This document shows positions 1-10,335 of a stretch of DNA of 64,000 bases, piece after piece. The stretch comes from Lampris incognitus (taxonomy: Eukaryota; Chordata; Actinopteri; Lampriformes; Lampridae). The stretch covers positions 28,613,089-28,677,088 of the forward strand of contig NC_079230.1 of the NCBI RefSeq assembly GCF_029633865.1, given 5' to 3'. The notes beneath the pieces were generated by a model. That model saw nothing but the letters and a program-made list of their open reading frames with translations, made no database searches and was not told the DNA's origin. The translations under genes and the position numbers were made by a program. Every line of letters begins with the position of its first letter. The stretch's first letter is position 1.

Positions 1-2419
1 CACATTACATGTCACGTTTGAATATGTAGCGTATGTGCACGTTCGGGGGTTGCGTTAAACCGAGAATTTTCGGTCATTTGCCAAATTTTAAAAAGCCATG
101 ACGGGTAATTCCAAATCCCATCCAACATTTCGACATTTAACAAGGAATCCACTTCGTTGTCTTTTTGAGGAAACTCCTGTTCCTGTCAATTACAGTGTGG
201 ATACAATTACACAGCAGAGCGATTAAATCATAAACGAGGATCAGCAGGCAGCGACCAATCGAGTCGTTTCATTTGACGTCGCAACATCAGTTTCATAATA
301 AATTGAATTTTTTTGTTTGTTAAATCTTTAAACGATGTTTAGCACAGCACTACAGAGGCCTACTGTGGTGTGATCATGATAATCCACACACAGACAAATG
401 CAGCGCAAAATGTCTGACAGATTATGATTAATTACAGCACAGCCCCTGCATCCGACCCACCCAGGGTTGAGGTCAGGAGCGCTTTACATGCATCAAAACC
501 GTAACCTAATGATTAAAGAGTGACCTCATGGACCACACAGTCCCTTTTTAATCAGACATAAACACGTCTTATTGTACAGTATGTACAGTAAATGCAGCGT
601 TATGCCGATTCCGGAATAAAAGTGATGTGAAGGTTAATGAGTGATTTTAACTCTCCTTATGGGCGATGCCTTCGCCCTTTCCTAATAATTATACTGCTCC
701 CCTCACCAGCTGGCTTGATTTACTGGTGGAGATCCACATTTCACAGTAGTATTTCTGTTAACTCCTGTTCCCTGGTCCCTGTTCAGGTTTTGCAGACCTT
801 ACAGAAGGAGCAGGAGAAGAGCAGTCCTGTTCTAAGGCGATGAGCTGAGTTCCAGGTCAGGAGAGCCCCCACTACCGTCGCACACGCCAGCACCAACCCA
901 GTTCTCCTCCAGAACTCTGTGGAAACACTGGACTTCTAACAAGGCGGTATGGGGTGCTGACTCTCCACAGCATGGGCCTAGAAGCTAGACCCAAGAGAGG
1001 TCTTTTGCAACCCTGAGATAACTCTGGTTCTGGATCCAGCAGACCAGATCACTGTGGTTCCCCAGAACGTCTTCCCAGAAACTGGGTCAAAGATGCAGAA
1101 GAACCAGTCAACCAGTAGGAGGTCTAGAAGTGGTGGAGGGGGAGTGGATACGAAGCCTTAAAAGTCCCCCAACACTCGTCAAATGCTGTGCCCCCTTTCC
1201 TTGTCCCTAGGCTCAGCCTTGTGACCTGGCGGCTGTTGCAGGCAGATGCTGAATGATGTATCATACACTCCTAGATCCCCCGAGCTGAGCCGGGGGATCC
1301 ACGGACCACCGGAAACCACAGGGATACCAGTTGGCTAAATGAAACCTCTACCACTCTCCCTTCCATCCTCTGTGGCTAAAGTCACACTTGTTTCAATTCA
1401 CCCTTCATCTCATTACAGTACACACAGGAACAGTAGGAAATCAGGTTCTGTTCAAATTCCTTGTGGTTTTTCAGGCTCTTGTTGGAATTCTAGACAGCCT
1501 GGATGCAGTCCAGCCGCAGAGAGGTGGAGCGCTGAAAAGATGTTGAGGGGGAAAGTGGGAAGCTGCTGCAGAGCCATACTGAAATGATTACGGCCGCATG
1601 ACGCTAATGACAGTCGTTAAGTGACGGTCAGTAGTGGAAATATTGATCTCCAAATCCCGTCTTTAGAAATCAGTTATGAAAAATCATGGCGAAATGACAA
1701 CCTTAACCTCAGCCTCTCACTCGCCCTTTCATTCTTCCCTCCTACCTCTCTGTCTTGCTCTTTTCTGTCTGCAGTTTGCTCCATGTCTTTTCCAATCCTT
1801 CAGTAAGGACAAAGTCATTTTTAAACTTTCGTTGACTGCCTCTCGTGACCCCAGTGTGGTTTTTATTTGTATGTTATCCACTTGTCGGGTTGTATTTATT
1901 TTGTTGTTTCTCCATCATTCCATGAAGTAAGTTATCCTGAATAAAAGGTTGCCGCCATGGTGGCTAAAGGCTGCCGTTTGTGGGATGAGTAAAAGCGAGT
2001 AATTTGAAGGGGGCGGAGCGCTTTAAGGTGGGGGTCAACCAAGCGCCGCAGTGTTACTTCTGATTAAACGTTAAAGCCCTCTTAACGTAGTCACAAGGTG
2101 TCTGTAAAAGTGAAGAATATATATGTTGAAGGAAACCGCTGTGTGTAATGTGCGGTTTACTGTACGCTCACATTGCTGTAAAACACCAGACACCAGACGA
2201 CGACACCCCGAAACCCTCCTTCGGCTGTAATCTAGCCCTTTACTTCCGACTCCTGGATTTTACTTTGTAATTATTTTTTTTTAAACAATCATCACTGAAT
2301 ACTGTACGATTCATCATTTGACTGAGACGGGGCTTGTTTTCAACTCAGCGTTGCATCTGACTGCAGGGTTTCTGATGGGATCCTACCCAACCTGCCGAAT
2401 CTCTTACTCTGTTTTAAAT
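1..2419. other. No recognised gene
   Basis: I find no open frame with family similarity and no convincing exon chain here. AATAAA motifs on the plus strand at about 615 and 1940 could be polyA signals of a gene whose coding part lies upstream of the window. A pyrimidine-rich tract ending in CAG near 1770 looks like a splice acceptor, but no open exon with a good donor follows it. Confidence 0.4.
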
Positions 2420-2432
2420 GTGGTGGATTGAG

Positions 2433-3020
2433 GGCGTCCGGGTAGCATAGCGGTCTATTCCGTTGCCTACCAACACGGGGATTTTCAGTTCGAATCCCCT
2501 TGTTACCTCTGGCTTGGTCGGGCGTCCCTACAGACACAATTGGCCGTGTCTGCGGGTGGGAAGTCGGATGTTGGTATGCGTCCTGGTCGCTGCACTAGCG
2601 CCTCCTCTGGTCAGTCGGGGGCGCCTGTTCGCGGGGGAGGGGGAACTGGCGTGATCCTCCCACACGCTATGTCCCCCTGATGAAACTCCTCACTGTCAGG
2701 TGAAAAGATGCAGCTGGTGACCCCACAATATGTCCTGGTCGCTGCACTAGCGCCTCCCTCTGGTCAGTCAGCGCGCCTGTTCGCGGGGGAGGGGGAACTG
2801 GGGGGAATAGCGTGATCCTCCCACGCGCTACGTCCCCCTGGGGAAACTCCTCAGTCAGGTGAAAAGAAGCAGCTGGTGACTCCACATGTATGGGAGGAGG
2901 CATGTGGTAGTCTGCAGCCCTCCCCGGATCAGCAGATGTGGAGCAGCGACTGGGACGGTTCGGAAGAGTGGGGTAATTGGCCGGGTACAATCGGGGAGAA
3001 AAAGGGAGAGGGAAAAAAAA
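2433..3020 (+). repeat. tRNA-headed SINE (family S1), internally duplicated
   Basis: This is the most informative of eleven S1 copies in the window. The head has an A-box-like stretch (GTAGCATAGCGG) and a B-box (GTTCGAATCCC), which are Pol III promoter elements. The body ends in the family-specific tail TAATTGGCCGGGTACAAT plus GGGGAGAAAAA. It is flanked by 13-bp near-identical direct repeats at 2420-2432 and 3021-3033 (one mismatch), the target-site duplication expected of LINE-mediated insertion. A stretch of about 145 bp (about 2580-2720) is repeated at about 2732-2878, so this copy is longer than the usual ~430 bp. Confidence 0.8.
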
Positions 3021-3033
3021 GTGTTGGATTGAG

Positions 3034-4500
3034 ACGAACATTTCCGGTGGAATATTCTGGGTGGTTATAAAGGAGTGGAGCTGGCTGGTTGGGTTTTTTC
3101 CCTTTTATCTAATACAGGTGGCATCACCATTTTGATAACATTGATTTTTGATAATCGGGCCTCTGCTTATGACTGTACTTTGTTGTCACCGATTCCTTTT
3201 TTCTCAAACTATGTCATTTTTATGTGTCTGCACTTTAAATAATGTCAGTTGCTATGATGAGACGTGTTAAGGGCCGGCAGTGGCCTCCTGGTTGAGGTGA
3301 TGTGCTGTGGCAATTCCCAAAAGTCCATGATGAAATGACTTGACCCATAACAGATGTTCAAGAATATACGTGAGGATCATTACTTGCACAACAATATGAA
3401 GGCCCCTCTCGCCCCTCCAGCCTCCCGGATGTGTAAACTGAACCTTCGGTTGGGCCCGGCCATGTTTTTGGCTGCTAACTCTGCACACAAATGTGAACCC
3501 GTCCATAATCGTCCCATTAGTGTGCGTGTGTGTGTGTGTGTGTCTCGGCCCAGTGGCACACAACACAGTACTGATCATTTTTCTGAATGCACTCCCCCCC
3601 CCCCCCCCCCCCCGGTGTGCCGTGCACCACGCTACCGCGGCAACGCTTTCTGCACACAAGCCTTCGATTTGTGCCTCACGGCGAAGTTCACACGTCATCA
3701 GTCACAGTCTGAAGTAACTGTGGTGTCCTTTAGTTTCTTCCCTTTGTGTTTTCGTTTAATGCGGTGTGACCTGTGTGTGGCCGACAAGTCCGAAAAGGCA
3801 AATGAAGTGTGTGTAATTGTGTCCTAAGTGGCAATTCTTTAACGAGAAACAGGGAAAACTGTCGGTCTCTCTCGTTTGTTACAAGAAAGGCAAGCCAAGA
3901 TGGGCGCCAGTCGCCGGTTCAAGTGCTTATCCTTCTGCCCCTCCCCTGCAGACGCACACATCAGAAAACAGGCTTGTGCTGTCTGGCTTGCAAGAGAAAT
4001 TAAATGTACAAGTCAAAGTGTGATGTTTTGCGACTAATTTGTTTTGTTTAATTTGCCGATGTCTGATTTCTGGGGTGCATTGTTTTTGTTTTTGTGTTTC
4101 CCCCCCCCAAGAGAATCATCTTTGCTGTAAACGACTGGTCTGAAAAGATATGGAAGGAGAAAACACGACACTGTATCTAACTTGAAGTGTATATTACCTA
4201 CAGTTTTATGAAATAAAAAGCTGTATATATTCAACAAGAGGAACAAGTTGTTGCTTCTTCAGTGCGAGTGTGTACGGACGACAAAATGTTTGCTACGTTT
4301 AAGGGAGAATCCAACGCAAAACATTAAACTAACAGACCGTATGAAGTCACTTTCTTCCAAAGCACCACAGGAAAGAGTTGTCGAGAAAAACACAACTGAT
4401 TCTGGTCGAGGTGTAATACACCTTTACCTGCTCCCTGATTTGTAGAACTACAAGGAGCTGCTTATTTATTCAGTCTTGTTTTTTTATTCTGAACAAACAT
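3034..4500. other. No gene seen; simple repeats
   Basis: It contains a short GT microsatellite at about 3521-3543, a C homopolymer at about 3593-3614 and a C-run at about 4101. The open frames here are broken, low-complexity and match no family I recognise. Confidence 0.4.
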
Positions 4501-4502
4501 CT

Positions 4503-4640
4503 GGGGCGGCGCAGGGGTCAGCATGGTCGCCTCACAGCAAGAGGGTCCTGGGTTCGAGCCCCTGGGGGTCGTCCCGGGTCGTCCTCTGTGTGGAGTTTGC
4601 ATGTTCTCTTCGACTACATCCGCATTACAGGCCTTCATGC
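4503..4640 (+). repeat. tRNA-headed SINE (family S2), truncated
   Basis: It begins with a GGGGCGGCGC-type head and has the B-box-like GGGTTCGAGCCCC followed by the GTGTGGAGTTTGCATGTTCT block. A longer copy lies at 12,622-12,947 and a tail-only copy at about 56,485-56,620. The 3' half is missing here. Confidence 0.65.
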
Positions 4641-4826
4641 TCAATTCCGATAATTTTTTTTTTTTTGCCATGTTGTGACCTTTTCACCTGGTCTTTGACC
4701 TTCATGTTTATAAAGTGACCCACATCTTATATTAGAGCCCTGAAACACCCCCCCATGCACATTTACCACAGATAACATAATCCACCTGTGCGTATCGGCG
4801 ACAACAAAAAAACGCTGTCATAAATA

Positions 4827-5240
4827 GGGCGTCCGGGTGGTGTAGTGATTTATTCCGCTGCCTACCAACACGGGGGTCGCCGGTTCGAATCCGTGTTACC
4901 TCCGGCTTGGTCGGGCGTCCCTACAGACACAATTGGCTGTGTCTGCGGATGGGAAGCCGGATGTGGGTATGTGTCCTGGTCGCTGCACTAGCGCCTCCTC
5001 TGGTCAGTCGAGGCGCCTGTTTGGGGGGGGGGGTAGCGTGATCCTCCCACGTGCTACATCCCCCTGGTGAAACTCCTCACTGTCAGGTGAAAGGAAGCAG
5101 CTGGTGACTCCACATGTATGGGAGGAGGCATGTGGTAGTCTGCAGCCCTCCCCGGATCGGCAGAGGGGGTGGAGCAGCGACCGGGACGGCTCAGAGAGTG
5201 GGGTAATTGGCCGGATACAATTGGGGAGAAAAATAATAAA
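4827..5240 (+). repeat. tRNA-headed SINE (family S1)
   Basis: Near full-length S1 copy with the GGGCGTCCGGGT head, the GGTTCGAATCC B-box and the GGGGAGAAAAA tail. Imperfect A-rich direct repeats (CAAAAAACG-type) flank it. A G homopolymer around 5026-5034 replaces part of the body. Confidence 0.8.
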
Positions 5241-5244
5241 CAAA

Positions 5245-5990
5245 AAACGTCATAATTGCAAGACCAACAAAACAAAACACGAATGGCATGAAGGAAGCAG
5301 TGGTGTAAGTACTAATTGCTCTGATGATTTGTGCTACTAGTTGGATGACAGTGAGTCAGCTACAGGGTGAAAGAGGGAGAAAGCCATAGCTGTCGCTGCA
5401 TGAGCAGTTATTGCTGTCAGTCTTGTACAAGTTTGAGTGAAAGGCATGAGTACAACTCGCACAAGTTTGAGCAAAAGTCGCACGAGTTCCTTTCAACACA
5501 GTCAGACTCAGGTCGCATTGACACAATCGGACATCTATCAGGTTCTAGTACCGCCCACATATGGCCTAGATCCGATCGGAAAAAAAACCTGATAGAAAAC
5601 CTGTACACGCTGCTCTGAAAAAATCAGATCTGTCACATGTGACAAATAAACCTGGTTGGCGCCACATTTTACTTGTGAACATAGTGCTCATTTGTGCTCG
5701 AGTGTCATCAGGTTAAAGCTTTGAGTTTTATGAGACATCCACTGTGGGCTAACCACCAGCACTTCCTTTGCATTTTTTTTCCTTTTGAATTTCTTTTTTG
5801 GTTTGTTAGATTAAGTCTCCATCTACAGACAACAATCAACCCCCGACTCCCTATCCACCCACCAACCCACCTACCTCCCACCTTTTGTCATTTGGTCTTG
5901 ATAATTGTCTGAACATTGTTATTGCTCCAAAGCCTTTTTTTTTTTACTTACGGTGGCAAACAAGCGATCATTTTTGTCCATTTTCATTTG
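5245..5990. other. No gene recognised; possible upstream region
   Basis: AT- and pyrimidine-rich sequence without a recognisable open frame. It precedes the small signal-peptide exon at 6,012 and could hold its 5' UTR or promoter, but I see no decisive promoter element. Confidence 0.3.
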
Positions 5991-6011
5991 TCCTGAGAAG
6001 GATAGTAAGTC

Positions 6012-6081
6012 ATGTGGACAAGGGAAATTATTCTGCTTTGCATCTTGGGAGCTGCATTGTTTACCTTGGTGACTGCAAATA
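6012..6081 (+). CDS. Orphan first exon encoding a signal peptide
   Basis: An ATG at 6012 (G at -3) opens 23 codons plus one base. They begin MWTREIILLCILGAAL and end in a VTA-N site, then run directly into the splice donor A|GTAAGT at 6082. The peptide has a charged n-region, about 15 hydrophobic residues and a small-residue cleavage motif, so it is a textbook signal peptide. A phase-1 end is typical of first exons of secreted or Ig-type receptor genes. I could not find the downstream exons: a short LTR-like repeat and a Tc1-like transposon lie immediately 3'. It may be a real gene with distant exons, a broken gene or chance. Confidence 0.4.
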
Positions 6082-6103
6082 GTAAGTTGACCTTTTTATA
6101 GTT

Positions 6104-6216
6104 GTAGCGAGGGACTCAGGCCACCGCCTTGTAGGGGTGTAACTCACTTACCTAGAATAACTGAGAAACGAAAGAAGATCTGAGTCTCCACCCCCGGCAC
6201 AACTGGTCTCGCTACC
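6104..6216. repeat. Short repeat with TGTAGCGAG / CTCGCTAC ends
   Basis: About 113 bp bounded by the inverted 9-mers TGTAGCGAG and CTCGCTACC. The ends resemble those of the short LTR-like family at 7,765, 10,132 and 35,314, but I see no clear tRNA-like core here. Confidence 0.35.
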
Positions 6217-6228
6217 TACGTATATGTA

Positions 6229-7757
6229 CAGTGCGTCCGGAAAGTATTCACACCCCTTCACTTTCCCCACATTTTGTTATGTTACAGCCTTATTCCAAAA
6301 TGGATTAAATTCCTTTTTTTTCCTCATCAATCTACATACAATACTCCATAATGACAAAGCGAAAAAGGTTTTGTAGACATTTTTGCAAATGTATTAAAAA
6401 TGAAAAACTGAAATATTGCATGTACATAAGTATTCACACCCTTTACTCAGTACTTGGTTGAGGCACCCTTGGCAGCAATTACAGCTGCACAGCTGCACAG
6501 CTATTTTCAGGTCTTTCCAGAGATGTTCAATGGGGCTCAAGTCTGGGCTCTGGCTGGGCCACTCAAAGACATTCACAGACTTGTCCCGAAGCCACTTCTT
6601 CATTGTCTTGGCTGTGTGCTTAGGGTCGTTGTCATGTTGAAAGGTAAACCTTCGCCCCAGTCTGAGGTCCTGAGCGCTCTGGAGCAGGTTTTCATCAAGG
6701 ATCTCTCTGTACTTTGCTCCATTCAGCTTTCCCTCGATCCTGACTAGTCTCCCAGTTCCTGCCGCTGAAAAACAACCCCACAGCAAGATGCTGCCACCAC
6801 CATGCTTCACTGTAGGGACGGTATTAGCAAGGTGATGAGAGGTGCCTGGTTTCTTCCAGACGTGACGTTTGGCATTCAGGCAAAAGAGTTCAATCTTGGT
6901 TTCATCAGACCAGAGACTCTTGTTTCTCATGGTCTGAGAGTCTTTTAGGTGCTTTCTGGCAAACTCCAAGCGGGCTGTCATGTGCCTTTTACTGAGCAGA
7001 GGCTTCCGTCTGGCCACTCTACCATAAAGGCCTGATTGGTGGAATGCTGCAGAGATGGTTGTCCTTCTGGAAGGTTCTCCCATCTCCACAGAGGAACGCT
7101 GGAGCTCTGTCAGAGTGACCATCGGGTTCTTGGTCACCTTCCTGACCAAGGCCCTTCTGCCCCGATTGCTCAGTTTGGCTGGGCGACCAGCTCTAGGAAG
7201 AGTCCTGGTGGATCCAAACTTCTTCCATTTACGAATGATGGAGACCACTGTGCTCTTCGGGACCTTCAAAGATGTAGAAATTTTTTTGTACCCTTCCCCA
7301 GATCTGTGCCTCGATACAATCCTGTCTCGGAGGTCCACAGACAATTCCTTTGACTTCATGGCTTGGTTTCTGCTCTGACATGCACTGTCAACAGTGGGAC
7401 CTTATATAGACAGGTCTGTGCCTTTCCAAATCATGTCCAATCAATTGAATTTACTACAGGTGGACTCCAATCAAGATGTAGAAACATCTCAAGGATGATC
7501 AGTGGAAACAGGATGAACCTGAGCTCAATTTTGAGTGTCATAGCAAAGGGTGTGAATACTTACGTACATGAAATATTCCAGTTTCTTATTTTTAATAAAT
7601 TTGCAAAAATTTCTACAAAACCTTTTCACTTTGTCATTATGGGGTATTGTGTGTAGACTGATGAGAAAAAAAGGAATTTAATCCATTTTGGAATAAGGCT
7701 GTAACATAACAAAATGTGGGGAAAATGAAGGGGTGTGAATACTTTCCGGATACACTG
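6229..7757 (-). mobile_element. Tc1-like DNA transposon (family 1), internally deleted
   Basis: The element starts CAGTGCGTCCGGAAAGTATT and ends with its inverse (ending TCCGGATACACTG), flanked on both sides by TA (6227-6228 and 7758-7759), the Tc1/mariner target duplication. The inverted repeats are long, about 210 bp each (6229-6442 and 7545-7757). Each holds an outer and an inner copy of an AAGTATTCACACC direct repeat, the IR/DR organisation of vertebrate Tc1 elements. It carries one minus-strand transposase frame with a damaged 3' end. Confidence 0.93.
6394..7359 (-). pseudogene. Tc1-like transposase, C-terminally damaged
   Basis: This 321-codon frame begins MKSKELSVDLRDRIV. An N-terminal paired-like helix-turn-helix region (about residues 1-60, with GRPAKLSNRG near 58) binds the inverted repeats. 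The DDE catalytic core shows D152 (WSDET), D243 (QHDNDPKH) and E278 (SPIEHLW), exact DD34E spacing. After KIAVQ at about residue 289 the family sequence stops and about 30 unrelated residues follow, because a segment of the 3' coding region is deleted at short GCACAGCT repeats. The catalytic triad is retained but the normal C-terminus is lost, so activity is unlikely. Confidence 0.9.
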
Positions 7758-7764
7758 TAAGTAT

Positions 7765-7899
7765 TGTAGTAAATTCAGGGGTTGGCCGGGAACCGGCGCA
7801 GCCGGGACGCGAACCCGAGGTGACTGCGCTAACCAGTCGACTAAAGGGTCAGACCCATTGGCCAAGGGCTAGCAAGTCTAGTCATTTGTGATCGTTACA
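7765..7899 (-). repeat. Short LTR-like repeat with tRNA-like core; PPT adjacent
   Basis: On the minus strand it begins TGTAACGATC and ends TTTACTACA (135 bp, TG...CA). Inside are an A-box-like TTAGTCGACTGGTTAGCG and a B-box-like GGGTTCGCGTCCCGG. Immediately upstream on the minus strand (7900-7915) lies the purine run AAAGGAGGGGGGTAG, as expected of a polypurine tract next to a 3' LTR. I infer a decayed short-LTR retroelement; a tRNA-derived SINE is the alternative. Confidence 0.5.
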
Positions 7900-7935
7900 C
7901 TACCCCCCTCCTTTGGGAAGCACGTCCCTGCACCA

Positions 7936-7965
7936 GCTCCCTCATGCCCAGAGGCATGAGGGAGC
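7936..7965. repeat. Perfect 13-bp hairpin
   Basis: GCTCCCTCATGCC and its exact inverse GGCATGAGGGAGC are separated by four bases (CAGA). It lies just inside the polypurine tract of the LTR-like repeat at 7,765-7,899, so it may belong to the interior of that element. Confidence 0.7.
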
Positions 7966-8043
7966 AGTCATTTGCAGCACACAAAGGAAACCAGGGAACA
8001 TAATCAAAGGTTGCCTGTGTTGTATGAAGTCAAGTGTGTTTAC

Positions 8044-8128
8044 CTCCTGATTCCAGTGCGTGTTGATGGTGTTGGAGGCAATGGTTCACCGCCAGATGGC
8101 GTCGAGCTGCTTTCGTCACATGTGACAT
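8044..8128 (-). CDS. Candidate coding exon B (unassigned gene)
   Basis: On the minus strand, a T-rich tract ending in AG (8130-8129) is followed by an open stretch and then a donor (AG|GTAAAC at 8043). If joined to the phase-1 end of candidate exon A (9,698-9,839), it reads on in frame as DVTCDESSSTPSGGEPLPPT, a Ser/Pro-rich linker-like sequence. The acceptor is weak and I find no following exon; a Tc1 element lies further 3'. It is a candidate only. Confidence 0.3.
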
Positions 8129-8580
8129 CTTATAACACAAAATGATTATGAAATGAGTGTTTATGTACAGTAAATAATGAACCTCGGTTACAGCACATTA
8201 GAGGTGTTCACCGAGTCAACTGTGTGTACACAGTAAAAAATTGTATATTGTCCTTTAGATTGTGTTTGATCACTGCAATCGCGTACCGTGCATCTCTCAG
8301 GAGTGATGGTATTTGTTGTGTGGTAGAATGCAATATTTGCAGGTATTAGTGTAACCTATTTTTCTGAACTTGCCTGTTAGTGATTTTAAGTTCCTGTTAT
8401 AAGCTGTCGCCACAGTATATGCCTTGAGCTCTTATTTTGAAGGCTGAAGAGAGAGCGGAAGTGCTGTACGCAGTGTTGTTGCTGTGGAGTTCTGTTGGGG
8501 GGAAGAATCCAAATAAAGTGGTCCTCGTGTGAAAGCGGAACCTCCGTATTTGTTATTTTATAGTTTCATACCGTATAAGC

Positions 8581-9514
8581 CAGTGTTTCTCAACCGGGGG
8601 TCCGCGGACCCCTAGTGGTCCGTGGTGTAATTGCAAGGGGTCCGTGAAAATAAAATATCTTTAAAAAAAAGATCCTATGACATTTATAGAAATAGGATTA
8701 TTTTACTCAAATGTGACTGAGACCTTTATCTACCTAAACTATAGAGGGTAACGGGACTTTTTTCTCTAATTACACCTGTTTCACAAGTGTAATTTATTGT
8801 ATTTTAATAAGAGATCTCGCTCCCGTTTGCATTGTTAAAAGTTACTGCATAAAAATTCTGTTGCTACATATATCCGAAAGTTACTGAATACATATTCTGT
8901 TTTGTTACATATATCTGAAAGTTACTGAATACATATTCTGTTTAGTTACATATATCTGAAAGTTACTGAATACATATTCTGTTTAGTTACATATATCTGA
9001 AAGTTACTGAATACATATTCTGTTTAGTTACATATATCTGAAAGTTACTGAACACATATTCTGTTTAGTTACATGTATCTGAAAGTTACTGAATACATGT
9101 TCTGTTTTGTTACATATATCTGAAAGTTACTGAATACATATTCTGTTTAGTTACATATATCTGAAAGTTACTGAATACATATTCTGTGTTGTTACATATA
9201 TCTGAAAGTTACTGAATACATATTCTGTTTTGTTAACTATATCTGAAAGTTACTGAATACATATTCTGTGTTGTTACATATATCTGAAAGTTACTGCATA
9301 AGAATTCTGTTTTGTTAACTATATCTAAGTTACAACTGAAAGCTCTTATTTTTGCCCCAAAGAGTGAATAAATGCTATAATGCAATTTAAAATGCAGTTT
9401 CTACTGTTTCTATCAAATTGCAACCCCCCTCCCCCAAGATCAGGTGGAGGGGTCCTCAGGGTAGATCAAAAATACGCAGGGGGTCCAGGACCCCAAAAAG
9501 GTTGAGAACCACTG
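8581..9514. mobile_element. hAT-type MITE with internal minisatellite (copy 1)
   Basis: The ends are CAGTGTTTCTCAACC and its inverse (GGTTGAGAACCACTG), the terminal motif of hAT elements. The element is flanked by 8-bp duplications GTATAAGC (8573-8580) and GTATAGGC (9515-9522), one mismatch, matching the 8-bp hAT target duplication. It has no coding capacity. The interior is mostly a 41-bp tandem array. A second copy in opposite orientation lies at 52,011-53,180. Confidence 0.88.
8837..9333. repeat. ~41-bp minisatellite, about 12 units
   Basis: The units follow TCTGAAAGTTACTGAATAC with a variable TTTTGTTA / TTTAGTTA / GTTGTTA segment; the period is 41 bp between successive TTACTGAATA motifs at 8881 and 8922. 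The array is wholly contained in the hAT-type MITE. Confidence 0.9.
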
Positions 9515-9697
9515 GTATAGGCGACATCCACAAACCCTCGGTTACATTAGTATAAGGTTTTTGTATTTGTATACACCCCTACTGCACAAGCAACAAAACA
9601 GCGAGTGAAATAGTTTGTGTTGTACAGCATTAGCCACATGACGTGTAAAACATCATCTTTAACGTTAGGTATTTGACAGAAAAAAAATAAAACTTAC

Positions 9698-9839
9698 CAG
9701 CGTCCAAGCCAAGGTGACGTAGCCTCCCTACACCACTGTTCGACAGTTCTTTTTTAAGATCTCTATAATCCTTCTTTACCCTCTCCAGTTTATTTGTGGT
9801 TTGTTCCGTTGTTCTGCTGAAGCTTTCGCTCGCGTTTTC
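9698..9839 (-). CDS. Candidate coding exon A (Myb/SANT-like helix?)
   Basis: On the minus strand a frame of 47 codons plus one base is open from a TGA at 9840-9842 to a consensus donor CTG|GTAAGT at 9698. It includes TNKLERVKKDYRDLKKEL, which resembles the basic helical part of Myb/SANT-like domains in transposon-derived proteins; this is a weak resemblance. There is no ATG in frame, so a 5' part would be needed. It joins in phase to candidate exon B at 8,128. The intron between them holds the minisatellite MITE. Confidence 0.3.
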
Positions 9840-10131
9840 TCAAAATGGCGGCGAATTTCTCATTCCTACCGCGAAACTGAACATCAGTAGACATGCGCCA
9901 AGGGTCAAGGGGCGGCGAATTTCTTGCGGTAGCCCCTCCCATAGCCACTGACGTCAGGTTCCAACTTCCGGTCCAGCGCTGTGGCGCGTTTGTATGTTTC
10001 ACTTAGCTGGGGAAACAAAGTTTGCCGTGACCTTCAAACTTTGTAAATATACGATGCCTTGAACATATGTATTTGTTTTTTTTTGTTTTGTTTTTTCATG
10101 TCCCCTTTTGTATTGTTAAAATTATATATAT

Positions 10132-10245
10132 TGTAGCGAATTTCGGCGGACAACGCAACCATAGGAACTGCCGCGGCCGGGAAGCGAACCCGTATCGCCC
10201 GCGCCGCAGGAGAAATGACTATCCGACCCTTATCTAGCGGGCCGG
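10132..10245 (-). repeat. Short LTR-like repeat with tRNA-like core
   Basis: The plus strand reads TGTAGCGAATTTCGGCGG; on the minus strand the block ends ATTCGCTACA and contains the B-box-like GGGTTCGCTTCCCGG. It is truncated where it meets an oppositely oriented tRNA-like block at about 10,246. Confidence 0.5.
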
Positions 10246-10335
10246 ACTCTTTAGTCGAGTGATTAACGTTGTCGCTTGTGGCGTGGGAGCCACGGGTTCG
10301 CGTCCCGGCTCTGGCGGTCCCGGACTACCCCCCCC
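10246..10335 (+). repeat. tRNA-like block, opposite orientation
   Basis: It contains TTTAGTCGAGTGATTAACG (A-box-like) and GGGTTCGCGTCCCGG (B-box-like), head to head with the minus-strand copy at 10,132-10,245. The anticodon region and acceptor stem do not form a convincing functional tRNA, so I do not call a tRNA gene. Confidence 0.5.

Noticed and set aside
2340-3041. Open frames inside SINE copies (also near 5 kb, 22.8 kb, 26.5 kb, 27.5 kb)
   Set aside because: The same translations recur wherever an S1 SINE lies, so they are repeat-derived and not genes.
9842-9878. ATGGCGGCGAATTTC on the plus strand as a gene start
   Set aside because: The frame closes after about 12 codons and no donor follows; it is more likely a YY1-type promoter motif.
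10270-10330. Possible functional tRNA gene
   Set aside because: The A- and B-box motifs are present, but the acceptor stem and anticodon arm do not pair well, and related blocks occur as repeats, so it is treated as a tRNA-like module.
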